From the NCBI RefSeq assembly GCF_020740795.1, contig NC_067293.1:19534378-19598377 (forward strand): a DNA stretch of 64,000 nt, given 5' to 3'. A program made the position numbers and the translations under genes. Of the stretch, positions 1 through 11,500 are shown piece after piece (position 1 is the first letter of the stretch; each line of letters opens with the position of its first letter). The notes under the pieces are model-generated. The model was not told the DNA's origin, ran no database searches, and saw nothing but the letters and a program-made list of their open reading frames with translations. The DNA comes from Apus apus. Its lineage: Eukaryota > Chordata > Aves > Apodiformes > Apodidae.

Positions 1-2415
1 ACAGTATGCAAAAGCTCTGATTTCTCAAATTCCTTCCACTCCAAGATGTCTTCTGGCAAGGAGCCTCCCGCAGAAGGGATGAGCCCTGTCTGTGCCAAAA
101 CGCAGCTCAACCCCTCGCTTTCAGCTGTCTCGGATTTTTATCATAACTCCACTTTGAATACACGGATGCATTTGGAAAAAAAAAAGAAACAATAAAAATG
201 TATGTATAAAAAAAGGACATTCAACTTCATGACAACAGCTTTGAAATGTGAGCAAGGCTCGGGCACAGCCCTGCAGGCTGCTGCTGAGTGGCCTCGCCGA
301 GCTCCCGGCATTTCCCCGCCGCGAAAGCCTTTTGTCCTCCCAGCATGCGGGGCTGAGCGACCCAGAGCTGCTTCCCAGAGAGAAGGCAGCTTGTTTGCAA
401 GAAAAAGGGGGAGTTTTCTTTGGCTCTTTTTTTTTTTTGAAAAATAATCTGCCTTCTTCTTTTTTTTTTTTTTCTATATCTGCATAAATGCTGCAATTCT
501 TTGTGGGATTTCTCTTTTTTTAACTCCCTCCCTGTCTCCGCTAACAAATGCTCCAGTGTCTTTACCAGGATAAAAGGATGGGGGAGGGAGAGGCACAACA
601 CCCTCCTCTCCAAACTGAACTAGCAAGATATTTGCACTATTTAATTTAATAGGGGATTAATACCATTAGCAGATGAAACGTGCCAGCAGCCCAAGCTCTC
701 AGCATTCATTCCAGGGAAGCAGACGGGTGTGTGCACATCTACTTCACGCTGACAATGAAGTGGGAACAAGCTGGGCTGGATGGTGGTCATGCAGTTGCAT
801 GGTGGAGTCTGGTGTTCTCTCACAACCCTGGGTCATGCAGGGATGTGTGTGGCCAAGGAACAAGGTCAGACCAACATGCAGGGGTTGGCCAGTGCCCTGC
901 CAGGGCGGCCATGGGGCCCAGACTGGACAGACACTTGGGAGAAATGGCAATGGTACATTGCTTTTGCCTAGCCTCAGTTTCCTCAGCTGTAAAATAGACA
1001 CAAAGACATCAGTCCAGCATCTGCTGAAACCTTCTGATGAGAACTGCTTCAGGAGACCAAGAGGGCAATGTTGTTATCTGTATGGGCCCAGAACCCATGC
1101 TTTGGAAGAGGGCTCTGGTGAGGAACAAGAGGACTCTTCATCCTGCCCCATGCAGGTGCCCGTGGCAGCAGTGTGCCTGTGCCTTGGCAATGTGACTGTG
1201 TCTCCCAGGCAGTGGGAAGCAGCTTTTTCTCTGCAGTCACTGCCTTCACTGACCCTTATTGTTCATCTTGTGATGATGAACTCAAGCTTGTGACCACTGG
1301 TCTCCCCCATCACGGGTTCCTTCTGGGCCCTTCTACTGTGGAGCTCCAGCCACGTGTGGGGCATCCTCTCACCTCACCATGGCAAAGGGGTCCCAGCCCC
1401 TGCCTCCAGCATGCCCCATGCCAGAGCAAAGGATGAGGACAAACCAGGGACTGGGCAGGGAGAATGGGCAGGGGATTTGGGTGAGGCACCTTATGGGAGA
1501 TGTCATGAGCAAAAATGGGATTGCATGGAAAAAAAGCAGGAAAAGGGAAATTGAAGAAGTGCCTCTGCATGGAGGTGCTGGGGGGTGGGGGGAGCTGCAC
1601 TGGGGAGCAATGAGGTACAGCAGAAGACAAGAGGACCTGGGAGGGATGTGGGGCCTGCAGGGGAAGGATGAGCAGGAGATGATGTGGAAGAGGTGTAGCA
1701 TGAATGAGAGGCTTTGAAGCTGAGGGGGAGAGAAAGGAAGGGAAAGAGGCCAACAGAAGCGTCGCTGGGGCCGGTCAAACATTTCATTTTTGGCAGCTGT
1801 GCTCCAAAATGCTCAAGGAGCCAAAAGAAAAAGAAATCAAGAGAAACCACTTCAATAAACACTAAAAATTACAAGAGCCTTTTATTTTAATATGATTTGC
1901 ACAGTATTTTTGTTAGCGACTGACAGGATTCCCTCCCTCTCTGGCAAGGCACCTGGGAGGAGAGGAGGGATGAATAGAGGAAGGACTAAATGAACAATGG
2001 GGGATGCTGGCCCGTGCTGCTGGCACAGCTCCACTGGCTCCAGTGGGCTGAGCAGGCACAGGATTTGGCCCATGGCTGACAATCTGCAGGGAGCTGAAGG
2101 AGCAGAGCAGAGCATGGAGGGTGGCTGGAGCTCCTGTCCAGGGAAGATGTCCTTTGCTGTGTGTGTCATGGCACCTCTGTCATCACAATCCCTCTTTAGG
2201 GCTTCTTAGCATGAGGCTGGGGAAAGAACATCCTTCAGCACCCAGGCCATGGCTCTTGGTTTCCATTTACATTTGGAAGAGAGGGGTGAAACCATCCTGC
2301 CTCCACCAAGCGCAGCAACACACCACCTCACCTCATGGGCCAGGGTGCCTGGCATCCTCAGGCCACCCAGGGCATGGAGTCACCAGCACACAAAGCCCTT
2401 GCCCTCGAAGGAGTG
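1..2415. other. Unique non-coding sequence, no gene seen
   Basis: No frame here has recognisable protein homology or convincing exon structure. Two long T runs lie at 427-438 and 460-473. The surrounding 130-220 stretch is A-rich. A G-rich run lies near 1578-1592. A short MIR-like core is annotated separately at about 966-1004. The remainder is mixed-composition sequence without repeats that I recognise. Confidence 0.6.
966..1004 (+). mobile_element. Possible MIR/CORE-SINE core fragment
   Basis: The wording CCTCAGTTTCCTCAGCTGTA followed by AAATAGA closely resembles the conserved central part of vertebrate MIR-type (tRNA-derived, CORE) SINEs. Only about 40 bases are recognisable. No tRNA-like head or LINE-like tail can be aligned around it. 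If real, it is a very old, decayed insertion. A chance match is possible at this length. Confidence 0.4.
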
Positions 2416-2525
2416 ATGAGGGTGGTGAAATCCTAGCACAGGTTGCCCAGAGAGGCTGGAGATGCCCCATCCTTGGAAACATTGTAGGTCAGGTCAGACA
2501 GGGCTCAGAGCAACCTGATCTGAGC
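2416..2525 (+). mobile_element. CR1 LINE fragment (3' region, tail missing)
   Basis: The stretch reads like the sense strand of the CR1 segment near the end of ORF2 and the start of the 3' UTR: a GAGGGTGGTGA-like start, then GGTTGCCCAGAGAGGCTGGA, GATGCCCCATCCTTGGAAAC, and a degraded GAGCAACCTGATCT. The match stops before the usual TGGGAGG...ATTCTATG tail, so both ends are truncated. Several substitutions and a small insertion near 2486-2495 indicate an old copy. It has no coding capacity. Confidence 0.75.
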
Positions 2526-3298
2526 AACCTGGACGCCACGTGCGGCTCCCGCGCCTGCATCCCCCTTCCTGGAGTCCTCAGCCATCCCGTTTCACATTAC
2601 ATACAGTAACTTTTTGGACTTTTAATCCCCTCCATTGAATAAATCACTCCTACCAGCCTGATAACTTTTCTTCCCCTTAAGCTATCATCCTGGCTTTTCA
2701 TTCCGTGCAGGATTTGAGACTCTCCCTGCTGTCTGCAATCAAGCTGCATTCTTTCAGCAATTATTTTGTGTCACTGGTCTCTCCTCTAAAATTTCTGGGA
2801 CTAGCATCTTTTTTTTTTTTTCCCCTCCACTTCCAGGCTTCTTGTCACTGCTTATCTTCAGCCTCTCCAGCCAAGAGGTCCTTTTCTTCCCCTCTTGCTG
2901 TCTGATACCAGCCCTGGATGTGGAGCTTGGTCCAAGATGCTTTTTCCACACGTGTTTTTGGGGATGGAGAGCTTGCATCTGTGCTGGGTGGTGCAGTGTC
3001 ATGTTCCCCAGTGGTGGGGGGACATGGAGGGAGTGGGGCTGAGCTAATGGACTGGATCAGGTTCTCTTTGCTGACAGAGATAACAGAAGGAAGCTGTTCA
3101 GGAGTGAGAGAGAAATGGGGGGGTGGGGGAAGGTGAAAGGAGAGGGAGGAAGCGCTGGGGGAATTCATTAGGGGAAGATGCAGGAAGGAATCTTTGCTTC
3201 CCTGGGCTGTGGGGCCAAGGAAAAACTGGCTGTGATTGTTTTGGAGTGAGAAGTTCAGCCCCACACCTGGGCCTGAGGCACTGGAAACAACAGTCTTT
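2526..3298. other. Unique non-coding sequence, no gene seen
   Basis: Nothing recognisable as a gene or repeat is visible. A 13-base T run lies at 2809-2821, followed by C-rich sequence. A purine-rich stretch (GGGGGTGGGGGAAGG-like) lies around 3117-3160. Short open frames occur on both strands but lack family resemblance. Confidence 0.55.
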
Positions 3299-3540
3299 CA
3301 TAGAATCACAGACTCACAAAAGGGTTGGGGTTGGAAAGGACCTTAAATGATCATCTAGAGCCAACCCCCCTGCATGGGCAGGGACACCTCCCACCAGCCC
3401 AGGCTGCTCCAAGCCCCATCCAACCTGCCCTTCAACACTGCCAGGGATGGGGCAGCCACAGCTTCCCTGGGCAACCTGGGCCAGGGGCTCACCACCCTCA
3501 CTGGAAATAGTTTCTTCTTAATGTCTAACCTAAATCTAAG
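3299..3540 (-). mobile_element. CR1 LINE 3' end, low-divergence subfamily
   Basis: The plus strand opens with TAGAATCACAGACTCACAAA, the reverse complement of the CR1 3' terminal octamer repeat. It continues through GGTTGGAAAGGACCTTAAAT, CCTGCATGGGCAGGGACACC and CCAAGCCCCATCCAACCTGC to TTCTTCTTAATGTCTAACC. The element therefore lies on the minus strand with its 3' end at the left and is 5'-truncated near 3540. Its 3370-3490 core is almost identical to the elements at 38 kb and 43.5 kb, so all three belong to one comparatively young subfamily. Only the 3' UTR and the extreme end of ORF2 remain. Confidence 0.93.
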
Positions 3541-5624
3541 GTCCTGGTGAGGAGGCAGGAGACCTAGCAGGGGTAAGAAGGTGCTGGACTCTGCCCACCT
3601 CGTGGCTGTGGCTCATTAAAGCATAAACCAAGATTTGTGTTTCCTTCCAAGAAGGGCAGAGGGTCTCACCCTGGCTTGAGGCTCACTCAAGAAGCCTGTG
3701 GTTAGAACCTGAAGGGCTTCCCAGCATGTGGAGCAGTGGTGCCCAGGGCTGCCATGGGGCAGACCAGCACCTGCATGGAGCCCAGGCTCAGCACAACCTC
3801 CTCTTCTGTCCATCCCAGGGGAATGCTGGGATTAGCAACCTTAGCATTTCAATAAACCTGCCTCTCCCAAACTACAGGGCACTGGAATGAAACGCAGGAG
3901 GATGAAAATCTCTTGGAAGATGCACCTGGCAGTGGAGTAAAGCCACTCTCCTGCAGGTTTACCGTGCAAGGCAGGTTGGTTATTTGTTTACCATATGTCC
4001 AGAGTGCTCCCCCATATTTGAAGCCCACTGGAGCAGACACTTCACCTGAAGCCTGAAGTGGTTCCCATCACATGCAGTATTCCTCAGGCCAGCATCCCTC
4101 CAGCCCACAGCCTCCCTCTCCCCTTCCTGCACATGGCTGGGCCATGAAGCCATGAAATGCAACCACATTCCTGATAACAAGAGGTATAAAAAGAGGAACC
4201 CCTTTGCTCAGCCATTTCTCTGCTGCTATGTGTGCATAAAAACACCTCCAATGAGTGCCTGACAGAAGAATTCAAGCTGAAAGAAGGAAAAACCTTTCAT
4301 GTGTCTCCCAGTTTAGCTCTGTGTGACCCCAGTGCTGGCTGCTCTGGTGCTCTGGCTGCTCTCAGGCAGCCCTCTGTGGTCACAGTGTTGGTGTCCCATG
4401 TCCCTGCCCCTCCAGAGGGACACAGATGGGGCCAAGGGAGGGTTAGAAGATGCAGAGCCATCCTGCCCAGGCGTGTCATGCCTGCGAGGATCTCCCAGCC
4501 CTGGGCTGGCTCCAGGGTCTGCAGAAAGCTGCCACAGCAGGGCAATTATGCGAGGCAAGTATGTGACACAAATTCAGTTCTGTCTCATCAAGTTAAGGGA
4601 ACCTTTTCAGCCCAACAGGTGGGGGTTTGGCCTTTGAACCAAAGCTCTTCCCTGGAGCCCCAGCCCCAGGATAGTGATGATGCAGTGGAGCTGGAGCCAT
4701 CCCTGCATCCCCATGGGGCTGATGGCTGCTCTCCCCACCACCCAGCAGCATGGCCAGGCAGGACTTGTCTGGCCATGGGAGCCACTCCTCCCTGCCCATC
4801 CCTGGAAGCCAGGAGGAGTTTGGCCACCACAGCCTTTACCTGGTGGCTTTCATCTCCCTGTTGCGGGCAGTAGGTCTGGCAGAGGAACTGGCAGGGGATG
4901 TTTGGGATGCAGCAAAGCAAGCAGGAGCTGCAGGGGATCCAGTCCAATCACTTCTCCTGCTCCTGGGGATGCTGCTGAGGAGCTGGGGATGGTGAAATAA
5001 TCCAGAGAAGTGCTTTACTGGGGTCTGCAGCCCCAGGACCTGTTGGGAGGCAATCTGGGGTGAGATGGTAGCCCCTTCCACCCATCAAGGGGTGGCACAG
5101 GTGCCTACCCTGGGCACGGGGGGCAGAGACTCACCCTCCTGCTCCCAGCACCTCTGCTGACACTGTGCTCCCATCACAGATCCTCTTGGCTGTGCTCATC
5201 CACATGAAGACAGCAACTGAGGCTTTGCTGCTCCTTATGCTAATGGTGCAGAGAATCCCCCCAGAAAGCAGGTAAGAGAAGAGCTTTCCCAACTGGACTT
5301 TTAAATAAACAACTGCACAGAGCCAGGGCCAGGAAGAGAAATGAAAGCAGAGAGAAGTTGGAATGAAATCCTCCTCTTCTCTCCATTCTCCTCTGCTTTT
5401 TTTCACTGATGACATTTACTCTGCTTAATAAAAGGAGAATTTATGTTTGACTCTCATAATGGTGTTTTTTTAATCTCTGAGACCTCTATACTTCAGGACT
5501 GTGTGTGTGCACCCAAAAAAAGTGAGTTTGAGTTGCAGGTGGGGGGAAGGAGGGGCAGTGGTGGGAGAGGGGGACTGAGGTTGTGGAGCCCAGCCTTGCC
5601 GAGTTGGGGTTGTTTTGATTTTTT
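3541..5624. other. Unique non-coding sequence, no gene seen
   Basis: No gene, RNA or mobile element could be supported. The sequence is mixed GC-rich DNA (4300-5120), becoming AT-rich from about 5400. The 213-codon open frame at 4232-4873 has no recognisable domain and typical non-coding composition (many Pro, Ser, His and Trp residues), so it is not called. Confidence 0.55.
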
Positions 5625-5890
5625 TTATATTAGTACTTGCTTTTTTTTAAATTGCTTTACTATTTTTTGTGCTTCTTGAAGGCGTGGGTTGGATTTATGC
5701 AGAGTTTAAAAAAAATTCTTATCGTCAACCTTTATACATGTTCAATGCTCAAGCAACAAGGGCCCAAATTGGTAGCTTTTTGTTTTCTTATCGTGCAAAT
5801 CAGTTCCTGAATGTTCACATGCGGGTCTTTATAGACTTCATCCACTTGACAATAGACTAATATTTTTATCATGATGTTTTCTTGAACTAG
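5625..5890. promoter_or_regulatory. AT-rich island, candidate conserved regulatory element
   Basis: This block contrasts with its GC-rich surroundings. It contains few CpGs and several motif-like words: an octamer-like GTGCAAAT at 5793-5800, a SOX-like ACAATAG at 5849-5855, and repeated TTTAT/TTTTTA stretches. Compositional islands of this kind in bird intergenic DNA are often constrained non-coding elements. Conservation cannot be measured from one sequence, so this is an inference from composition. It could equally be neutral AT-rich DNA. Confidence 0.25.
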
Positions 5891-6407
5891 GTGCCCAAAG
5901 TTAAGGCTGCAAATATGGGGAATGACTCAATTATACAAGGTTGCAGAGATAGCACAAGCAGTTGCTTCTATTTTGCAGCAAAATATTGCCAGTTATTGTA
6001 GCTGTCCCTGTAACAAAAGCCTTATTCACTGTGGTGACCCCTCAGAGCCAAATGACACGGGGCATCTCCCTGAGTTTAGGCATCACAGATGGCTTTGGAG
6101 AGCTGCTACTGCTGAGGGATTTGCCCTTCTGCAAAGTGGTGATCATGTCTGGAAGGAAGGAGTGACAGAAGCCCCTGGAAATAAAACACTGAAGTTTCCA
6201 TTAGTGACATCTCTGGGTACCCCGAGCCGATCGGCTCCAGATGGGAGGTCAGGCTCCAATTACTGCTCCTTGCACAGGAGAGGGAGAGGACCAAGGAGGG
6301 GCCGTTGCTGAGGGTGGTCTTGGGGCTTGCAGGGAGTCTGGGCTGGGACGGTGGATGAGGGGTGCTGAAGGTGGAGGGCAGGCAGGTAGTGGTGGGAGGG
6401 TGGGGTG
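5891..6407. other. Unique sequence flanking a minisatellite
   Basis: No gene or repeat is recognised. Composition shifts from AT-rich to G-rich toward 6300, where the G-rich minisatellite begins to be foreshadowed (GGTGGGAGGGTGGGGTGGCT-like wording near 6391-6410). Confidence 0.5.
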
Positions 6408-6692
6408 GCTGGACAATGGGATGGTGGGGTAGTGGGATGGTGGTGTGGTGGAACAATGCAATGCTGGGACACTGGGGTGGTGGGACAGTAGGGTAGAGGG
6501 ACAGTGGGGTGGAGGGATGATGGGGCAATGCAATGGTGAGTTGGTGGGATGATGGGCTGGTGGGAAAGTGGGATGACGGGGTGGTGGGACAGTGGGATGG
6601 TGGGACAGTAGAGTGATGGGGTGGTAGGATGGTGGGGCAGTGGGACAGTGGGAGGGTGGGGAAGTGGGGTGGCAGGGCAGTGGGATGCTGGG
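6408..6692. repeat. GT/G-rich minisatellite (GGGATGGT / GGGACAGT units)
   Basis: Roughly thirty degenerate 8-10 base units of the types GGGATGGT, GGGACAGT and GGGGTGGT follow one another for almost 300 bases. Unit boundaries drift and point differences are frequent, so the array is old or has expanded irregularly. One strand carries closely spaced runs of three or more G. The complementary strand therefore gives stop-free frames rich in Pro, His, Ser and Thr (a 242-codon frame at 6106-6834). These frames are a by-product of the repeat and not a gene. Confidence 0.9.
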
Positions 6693-8174
6693 CAGAGAAC
6701 CCATTTGCAGCCCCCAAAGTGCCCACATAGGTCAGGTGATGGGAAGGGGGACAGGAATGGCAGAGCCAGGTGCCAGACAAGCTTGCCAGCCCTCCATGGG
6801 GCTCTCCACAGCTTTCTCTAACTAAAATAATCAAAAAAACCCAAATTTACTGGTGATGCCAGTCCCAGGGATGCAAATCCATCCCTGTTTTAAAGACTAA
6901 GGAAAGGAATCTACTGTTGATCAGTCCCTGTTGCTGGACCCTCCTGCTGCCCTCCATCCCATCCCCAGCCCAGGGGTCTCTGCAGAAGCACCAACCAGAC
7001 CCTCCTCCCAGCTCGTCCTGGACAGGGCTGTGCCATGGAGTGGGCTGGCAGCTGCCAGCACCGGGGGGGTTCCCACTTCCAGGAATGCTGGGACAGATCC
7101 CAGTGGGACCTGCATGGCTCTGGGGCTCTCTGCTCCCCTGCTGATTAATGGCTCCGTACACAGAGCCAAAGCTCCCTGTGGAAAAGAGAGTTTCCCTCAA
7201 CCCAATTAAAGCCATTCTCTCATTTATTCTGGAGGCGGCAACATGTAAGAATTAATTTTTGGGGGTATTTCCCAGGACATTTTTCTCCCAAGGCTGCTTT
7301 TGGAGCTGCTCTTGTCAGCCAGGACGGATGGTCTCCAGCGTATATTTCTTTAGAGGCAAAACCAGGTCTGGTGTTTCTTCTGTAAGTCCCAGGCACGGTG
7401 TTTTCTTTGGCTCCATGAACCGTCCCTTTCAAGTGGATTATGGCTGAGGAATGACAGGGGGGCAGTGACAAATTTTCAACATTATTTAGAAATCAGGGCA
7501 GAAAGCAAGGAGGTCAGAGCCCAACGCCAGCGATGAGGGACGCAGTGAGGGGGGAGAGGGGGGTGCTGCACATGTTTCTTCTCATATGTGCTCAGGGCCT
7601 GAAAACCAAGAAGAGAAATTGCACCCAAGTTCCTCAGCTCCCTCCGGAGCTTCTAATGGGGTAAATAAATGAGCTGGAATGTCACACTTGGAGACGGGTG
7701 TGGAGGGGACCTGACAGGGCCGGCAGCTGCGGGTGACGAGTTGCGGTCACCTCCAAGAGACAGGCTGGCATCAGGAACATGGGGGTGCACACATGCCATC
7801 TGTGCCCAGCCCTTTGGGTGGTGCCAGGGGCATTTTTTTGGCTTCTGCCTTCTCCCTCTGCCTGATCTGACCTGCCTGGCTGCTGAGGGTGGTCTGAGTT
7901 GGGCAGAGAAGGGGTGAAGCAGGAGCTGCCAAAGCTGCAAACCTGCTCATGGGTGGAAGGTGGGAAGAAGCACGAGGTTGGAGCAGGCAGGGAATGGCTC
8001 AGCTCCTCAGCCTCCACTGGCTGTCACTACAGATGCTTCTCCTACAGCCTGTCCCAACCTCTGGGGCTTATTTTGATGTCCCCTCACTGGCAGCACCCTG
8101 CCCTGCTTCAGCTGCCCCTTCTGGCACTGGATAGGGCCATGTGAAGGAGCCTTCAGCCCAGCAACCATCCTGAT
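6693..8174. other. Unique non-coding sequence, no gene seen
   Basis: No feature can be supported. A small AT-rich patch at about 7195-7260 (CCAATTAAAGCC, then AAGAATTAATTTTTGGGGG) could be a short conserved element, but the evidence is only compositional. Confidence 0.5.
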
Positions 8175-8359
8175 GGAATAGAACATAGTTTTGAGATACT
8201 CAACTAGCACATTGAATTGTTTCGGTCGGAAATTACCTCTAAGGTCATCAAGTCCAACCATTAACCCAGCACTGCCAAGTTCCCACTAAACCAGGTCCCC
8301 AAGCACCACATCTATAGGGCTTTTAAATCCCTTCAGGGATGGTGACTCCATCACTGCCT
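8175..8359 (-). mobile_element. CR1 LINE 3' tail, part of a U2-CR1 chimera
   Basis: Read on the plus strand, GAATTGTTTCGGTCGGAAAT, GGTCATCAAGTCCAACCATT, CCAAGCACCACATCTATAGG and CAGGGATGGTGACTCCATCA follow the reverse complement of a CR1 3' UTR subfamily, with moderate divergence. The element is on the minus strand with its 3' end at the left. Its terminal octamer is decayed (GAATAGAACATAG near 8177). It stops abruptly around 8359 and within about seven bases is joined to a U2 snRNA sequence in the same orientation. It keeps no protein-coding part. Confidence 0.85.
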
Positions 8360-8365
8360 TGGATT

Positions 8366-8544
8366 CCATTCCCAAAGGCATGGCAATACAGGAATGATGC
8401 ACAGAGCAGAGGGCAAGCTCTGGGCCCAATTTCAAGGCCCAAAAATCAGTTTTATAGTAAGTCCTCTCATCAGAGATGGTCCAGATATTAAACTGATAAG
8501 AACAGATACTACACTTGACCTTAATCAAAAGGCCAAGAAGTTAT
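8366..8544 (-). pseudogene. U2 spliceosomal snRNA pseudogene fused to CR1
   Basis: The reverse complement begins ATAACTTCTTGGCCTTTTGA and continues through the U2 branch-site recognition region (GTGTAGTATCTGTTCTTATC, AGTTTAATATCTGG) with very few changes. The Sm-site wording GATTTTTGGG, the GAGCTTGC segment and the 3' stem (CTGTATTGCCATGCC, GGGAATGG) follow in the right order and spacing. About 180 of the roughly 190 U2 bases can be aligned. The 5' third is best preserved, while the middle and 3' stem-loops carry many substitutions that would break pairing. The final bases of U2 are replaced by the CR1 join. U2 normally pairs with the intron branch site in the spliceosome. This copy has damaged stems and no recognisable snRNA promoter in the adjoining sequence, so I call it a retropseudogene and not a working gene. 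Confidence 0.92.
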
Positions 8545-11500
8545 CCTCAGCACCCTCCATGTGCTTCAAACAACCCCATTGGCCATATGCAAGTCCATCA
8601 GATCCTTGGTCAGAGTACACCCTGCACATGGCTTCTGGGCAGGATGCACGTGCTTTGTGACTGGCAACAGGGCATGAAAGTGACCCATTGTCCCTGGTTG
8701 GCTGCATCACACGAGTGGCCACATCAGCAGAAAGGCCACAAGGGCCACTCTGCACAGGGCTGCCACATCATCGTGGAAGGTCAGAAGAGTCTGGGGGGTT
8801 ATGGGCCAAATACAAAATAAATCGGTTTGGATTAATCTCAAATCTTTGTTTTCATTGTGTTTGGTGCCTTCCTGTTATTTCATCCTTTTAAATTGCTTTT
8901 CTGCCTTCTGAGATGTGCCTTGAATTTTGACTTGGAAGATGCAACCTGCGAGGCAGAGGCTTCACTCTACCTGTGCAAGGCAGAAGTTTCCAGGTTTCCT
9001 GAAACAGTTTTTTTCAGAAAGGGCAAATTCAGCTGTTGGGACTTTATTTATTTTTTTTTTTTTCCCACTGTGTATTACTCTCAGTTTTTTGTTGTTGTTC
9101 TTTTTCTGGACATGGTCCTGGCCCGAAACCAGTTTCCGGCTGATTTTCTGTTCATTACACTTTGAACAGGCTGGCTCTGCCTGTGCCTACAGCAGGTGCC
9201 AGACCAGCCAAGCTGGCAGTGCCAGCACTGCTCGGCCAAGCACAGCTCCCCACCAGCCTCCTGCCTCTGCTGGGACTGTCCCCACAGCTGGAGGTGCCCC
9301 CAGAGCATGGCTGTCCCCTCTCGTAGGAATGTGCACCCCCAAATACCCCAGGGGCCTGCACCCCCTCAGTGCTGACCCCGGGCTGCCCTCATGCCACGGG
9401 GTGTCACAGGAGACATGTGCCACAGGGTGTCTTGTCAGTGTCACCACTGCCAGGACTCAGCTGGCAGCAGCCAGGCAGGGCACACCTTTAAAAGGGTTGC
9501 TAATAAATAACCAGCTGCAGCCTCTGCTCAGGCTCCTGGGAAAGTTAAAAACAAACTTTGTGGTGCCTGGTGAGTTAATCCCCCTTCTCACAAACATGAG
9601 CTCTCCTCCCTGCTGCCTTCAGCAGCTTTCCTGCCTTCCATGACATGCCCTTCTCCAACCAACAGAACAAAGCAGCTCCTTCAGGGACTCCTCCCAAATC
9701 TAACCACCCAGTCTGCATCAACATGCCATGATTTAGACCCATCTATGTTTCCATTTTGGCTTTATCTCCCTTTCTACCCACCAGGTACCAACTGAGCCTC
9801 CAGTTATTTTATGTTCAGCTACCCCAGAGTGGGGGGCTGCACTTTTCCTACATGAAAGGGATTAAAAGTGTTTTCCTTTGCACCTTTAATTCAGAGCACC
9901 CAGACAAAGCCAGGCTGATGATCCCAGATGAGGTAGTCAGGAGGATCCCGGTGAAAATACCTTGCTGAAAGTTTCCACCCTCCCCTCCTCCTGATGGAAA
10001 GATGAGAAGGATAAAAGGGAGGTGGGTTCTTCCTAAACCACCAGAGAAGGTCAGTGTTTCTAACTTGCCTTTGTTTTTCTAGAGAAGTCCTGGCCCTAAT
10101 CCTTTCAATATGCTGTCCTTCCTTGCATGGGTAAGAGGAGAATAAACTTGCAGAAGTTGCCAAATGCCACTGGCAGCATGGCTGGTCCCCAAGTCTGGGT
10201 CCCCCCGTAGCCTTGATCCCTCCAGACCTCTCCTCTTCCTCCCTGCAGCCTGAATCTTGCAGCTCATGTCTGGTGGGGAAAACTCAGGCCTGAAAGCGAT
10301 TGTGGGTTGAGGGTGGGGGGCAATTCCTTCAGGGCTCTGTGAAAAGTCACTTGGGAGCCTGGGGGCTGTTTTGCATCACACGGAGCAGGTGAGCATCCTG
10401 CTGTGCTGGGCTGCCTGGAGGGCACTGCACATCCCATGGGATGCAGCTGGGGTATCCCAGCCAGTGTGGGTTCCCAGCCCCAGAAGAGCAGGGAGACGGG
10501 CAGGGAAACCAACAGGCAGAACATACTGGGAGCATGTCTGCGCACCCAAATCCTTCCACAGACACGTTTCAAGGTAATCAGCTCCACCCTCACCCACCCC
10601 CGCTGTTTTCTTCCCTTGATCAAAGCCCAGACGTGAGGGAAGTCCATCTGTGAAGGACTGAGCCCTGCGTTTTTCCGCAGAGCTCCATGGGCTGGCAGCG
10701 ACACTTCTCTGACAACTCCAACAGGGAGAGACAGCGAAATGAAAGCCTTGAAGATGTGTGCATTGCCCAGCTGGCTGGGGCTGGGCGTGGGGAACATATG
10801 GGCACTCTGTGCCCGCCGTCCCACAAAACATGCTGATTTTACACTTGGATTTCTCAGATTCCCTGACAGCTCTGCAGACCGGCCCCGACAGCTTGCGATT
10901 AAACTCCGCTGGGTTAGATTGCTGCTGCAGCACAGGCAAAGGGCAGGGGATGTCCCCAGCAGTGGGGCTGCAGGCACAGCCAGGACACTGTGCATGCTCT
11001 GGCTGAGTGTCCAGCTTCCCAAGAGGTGCAGAAAGGAGTGAGCAATGCAGCCAGCCACTGGCATCAAACCCAGGCTTGAAACAGCTTGCAGGAATGGGAG
11101 TTTTGACTCTTGCTGTCAAGTATCTCTCTTTTTCATGAATTTTGCAGCTCTTGCTGGGACTGAAATAGCACAGGAGTTGCTGCTTCGCCTCTGACTGTCA
11201 GCCTGGCTCTGTGGGCTGCCAGGCAGCTCCCAGACCAGCTTCTGTGCTGTGCTGCTCCCAGACCCACCCTGGTGAGGTGTGGGGAGGGCTGGGGGATAAA
11301 GATACTGCCACGTTGCAGGATGTGGGTCTCTCCTTGTCACTCACTGGGTGGCTGGGAACCAGCCCTGAGGTGCCTGAGGAATGTCATCCCTTGCTTTTTT
11401 GTTTTCCAGGATGACAAGACTAGGAAAATGCTGTTGCTGGGTTGGTCCATGGGTCCCCTTCATCTGCCCCTGGCTGCCACATGGCCCAAGGGCCGATCTG

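Noticed and set aside
4232..4873. 213-codon open frame as a protein gene
   Set aside because: No recognisable domain and no signs of splice-site-bounded exons. The composition matches other chance frames in GC-rich DNA.
6106..6834. 242-codon Pro/His/Ser/Thr-rich minus frame as a mucin-like protein
   Set aside because: It is the antisense reading of the G-rich minisatellite.
8366..8544. Functional U2 snRNA gene
   Set aside because: Many stem-disrupting substitutions, loss of the last U2 bases, direct fusion to CR1 and no recognisable snRNA promoter upstream argue for a retropseudogene.
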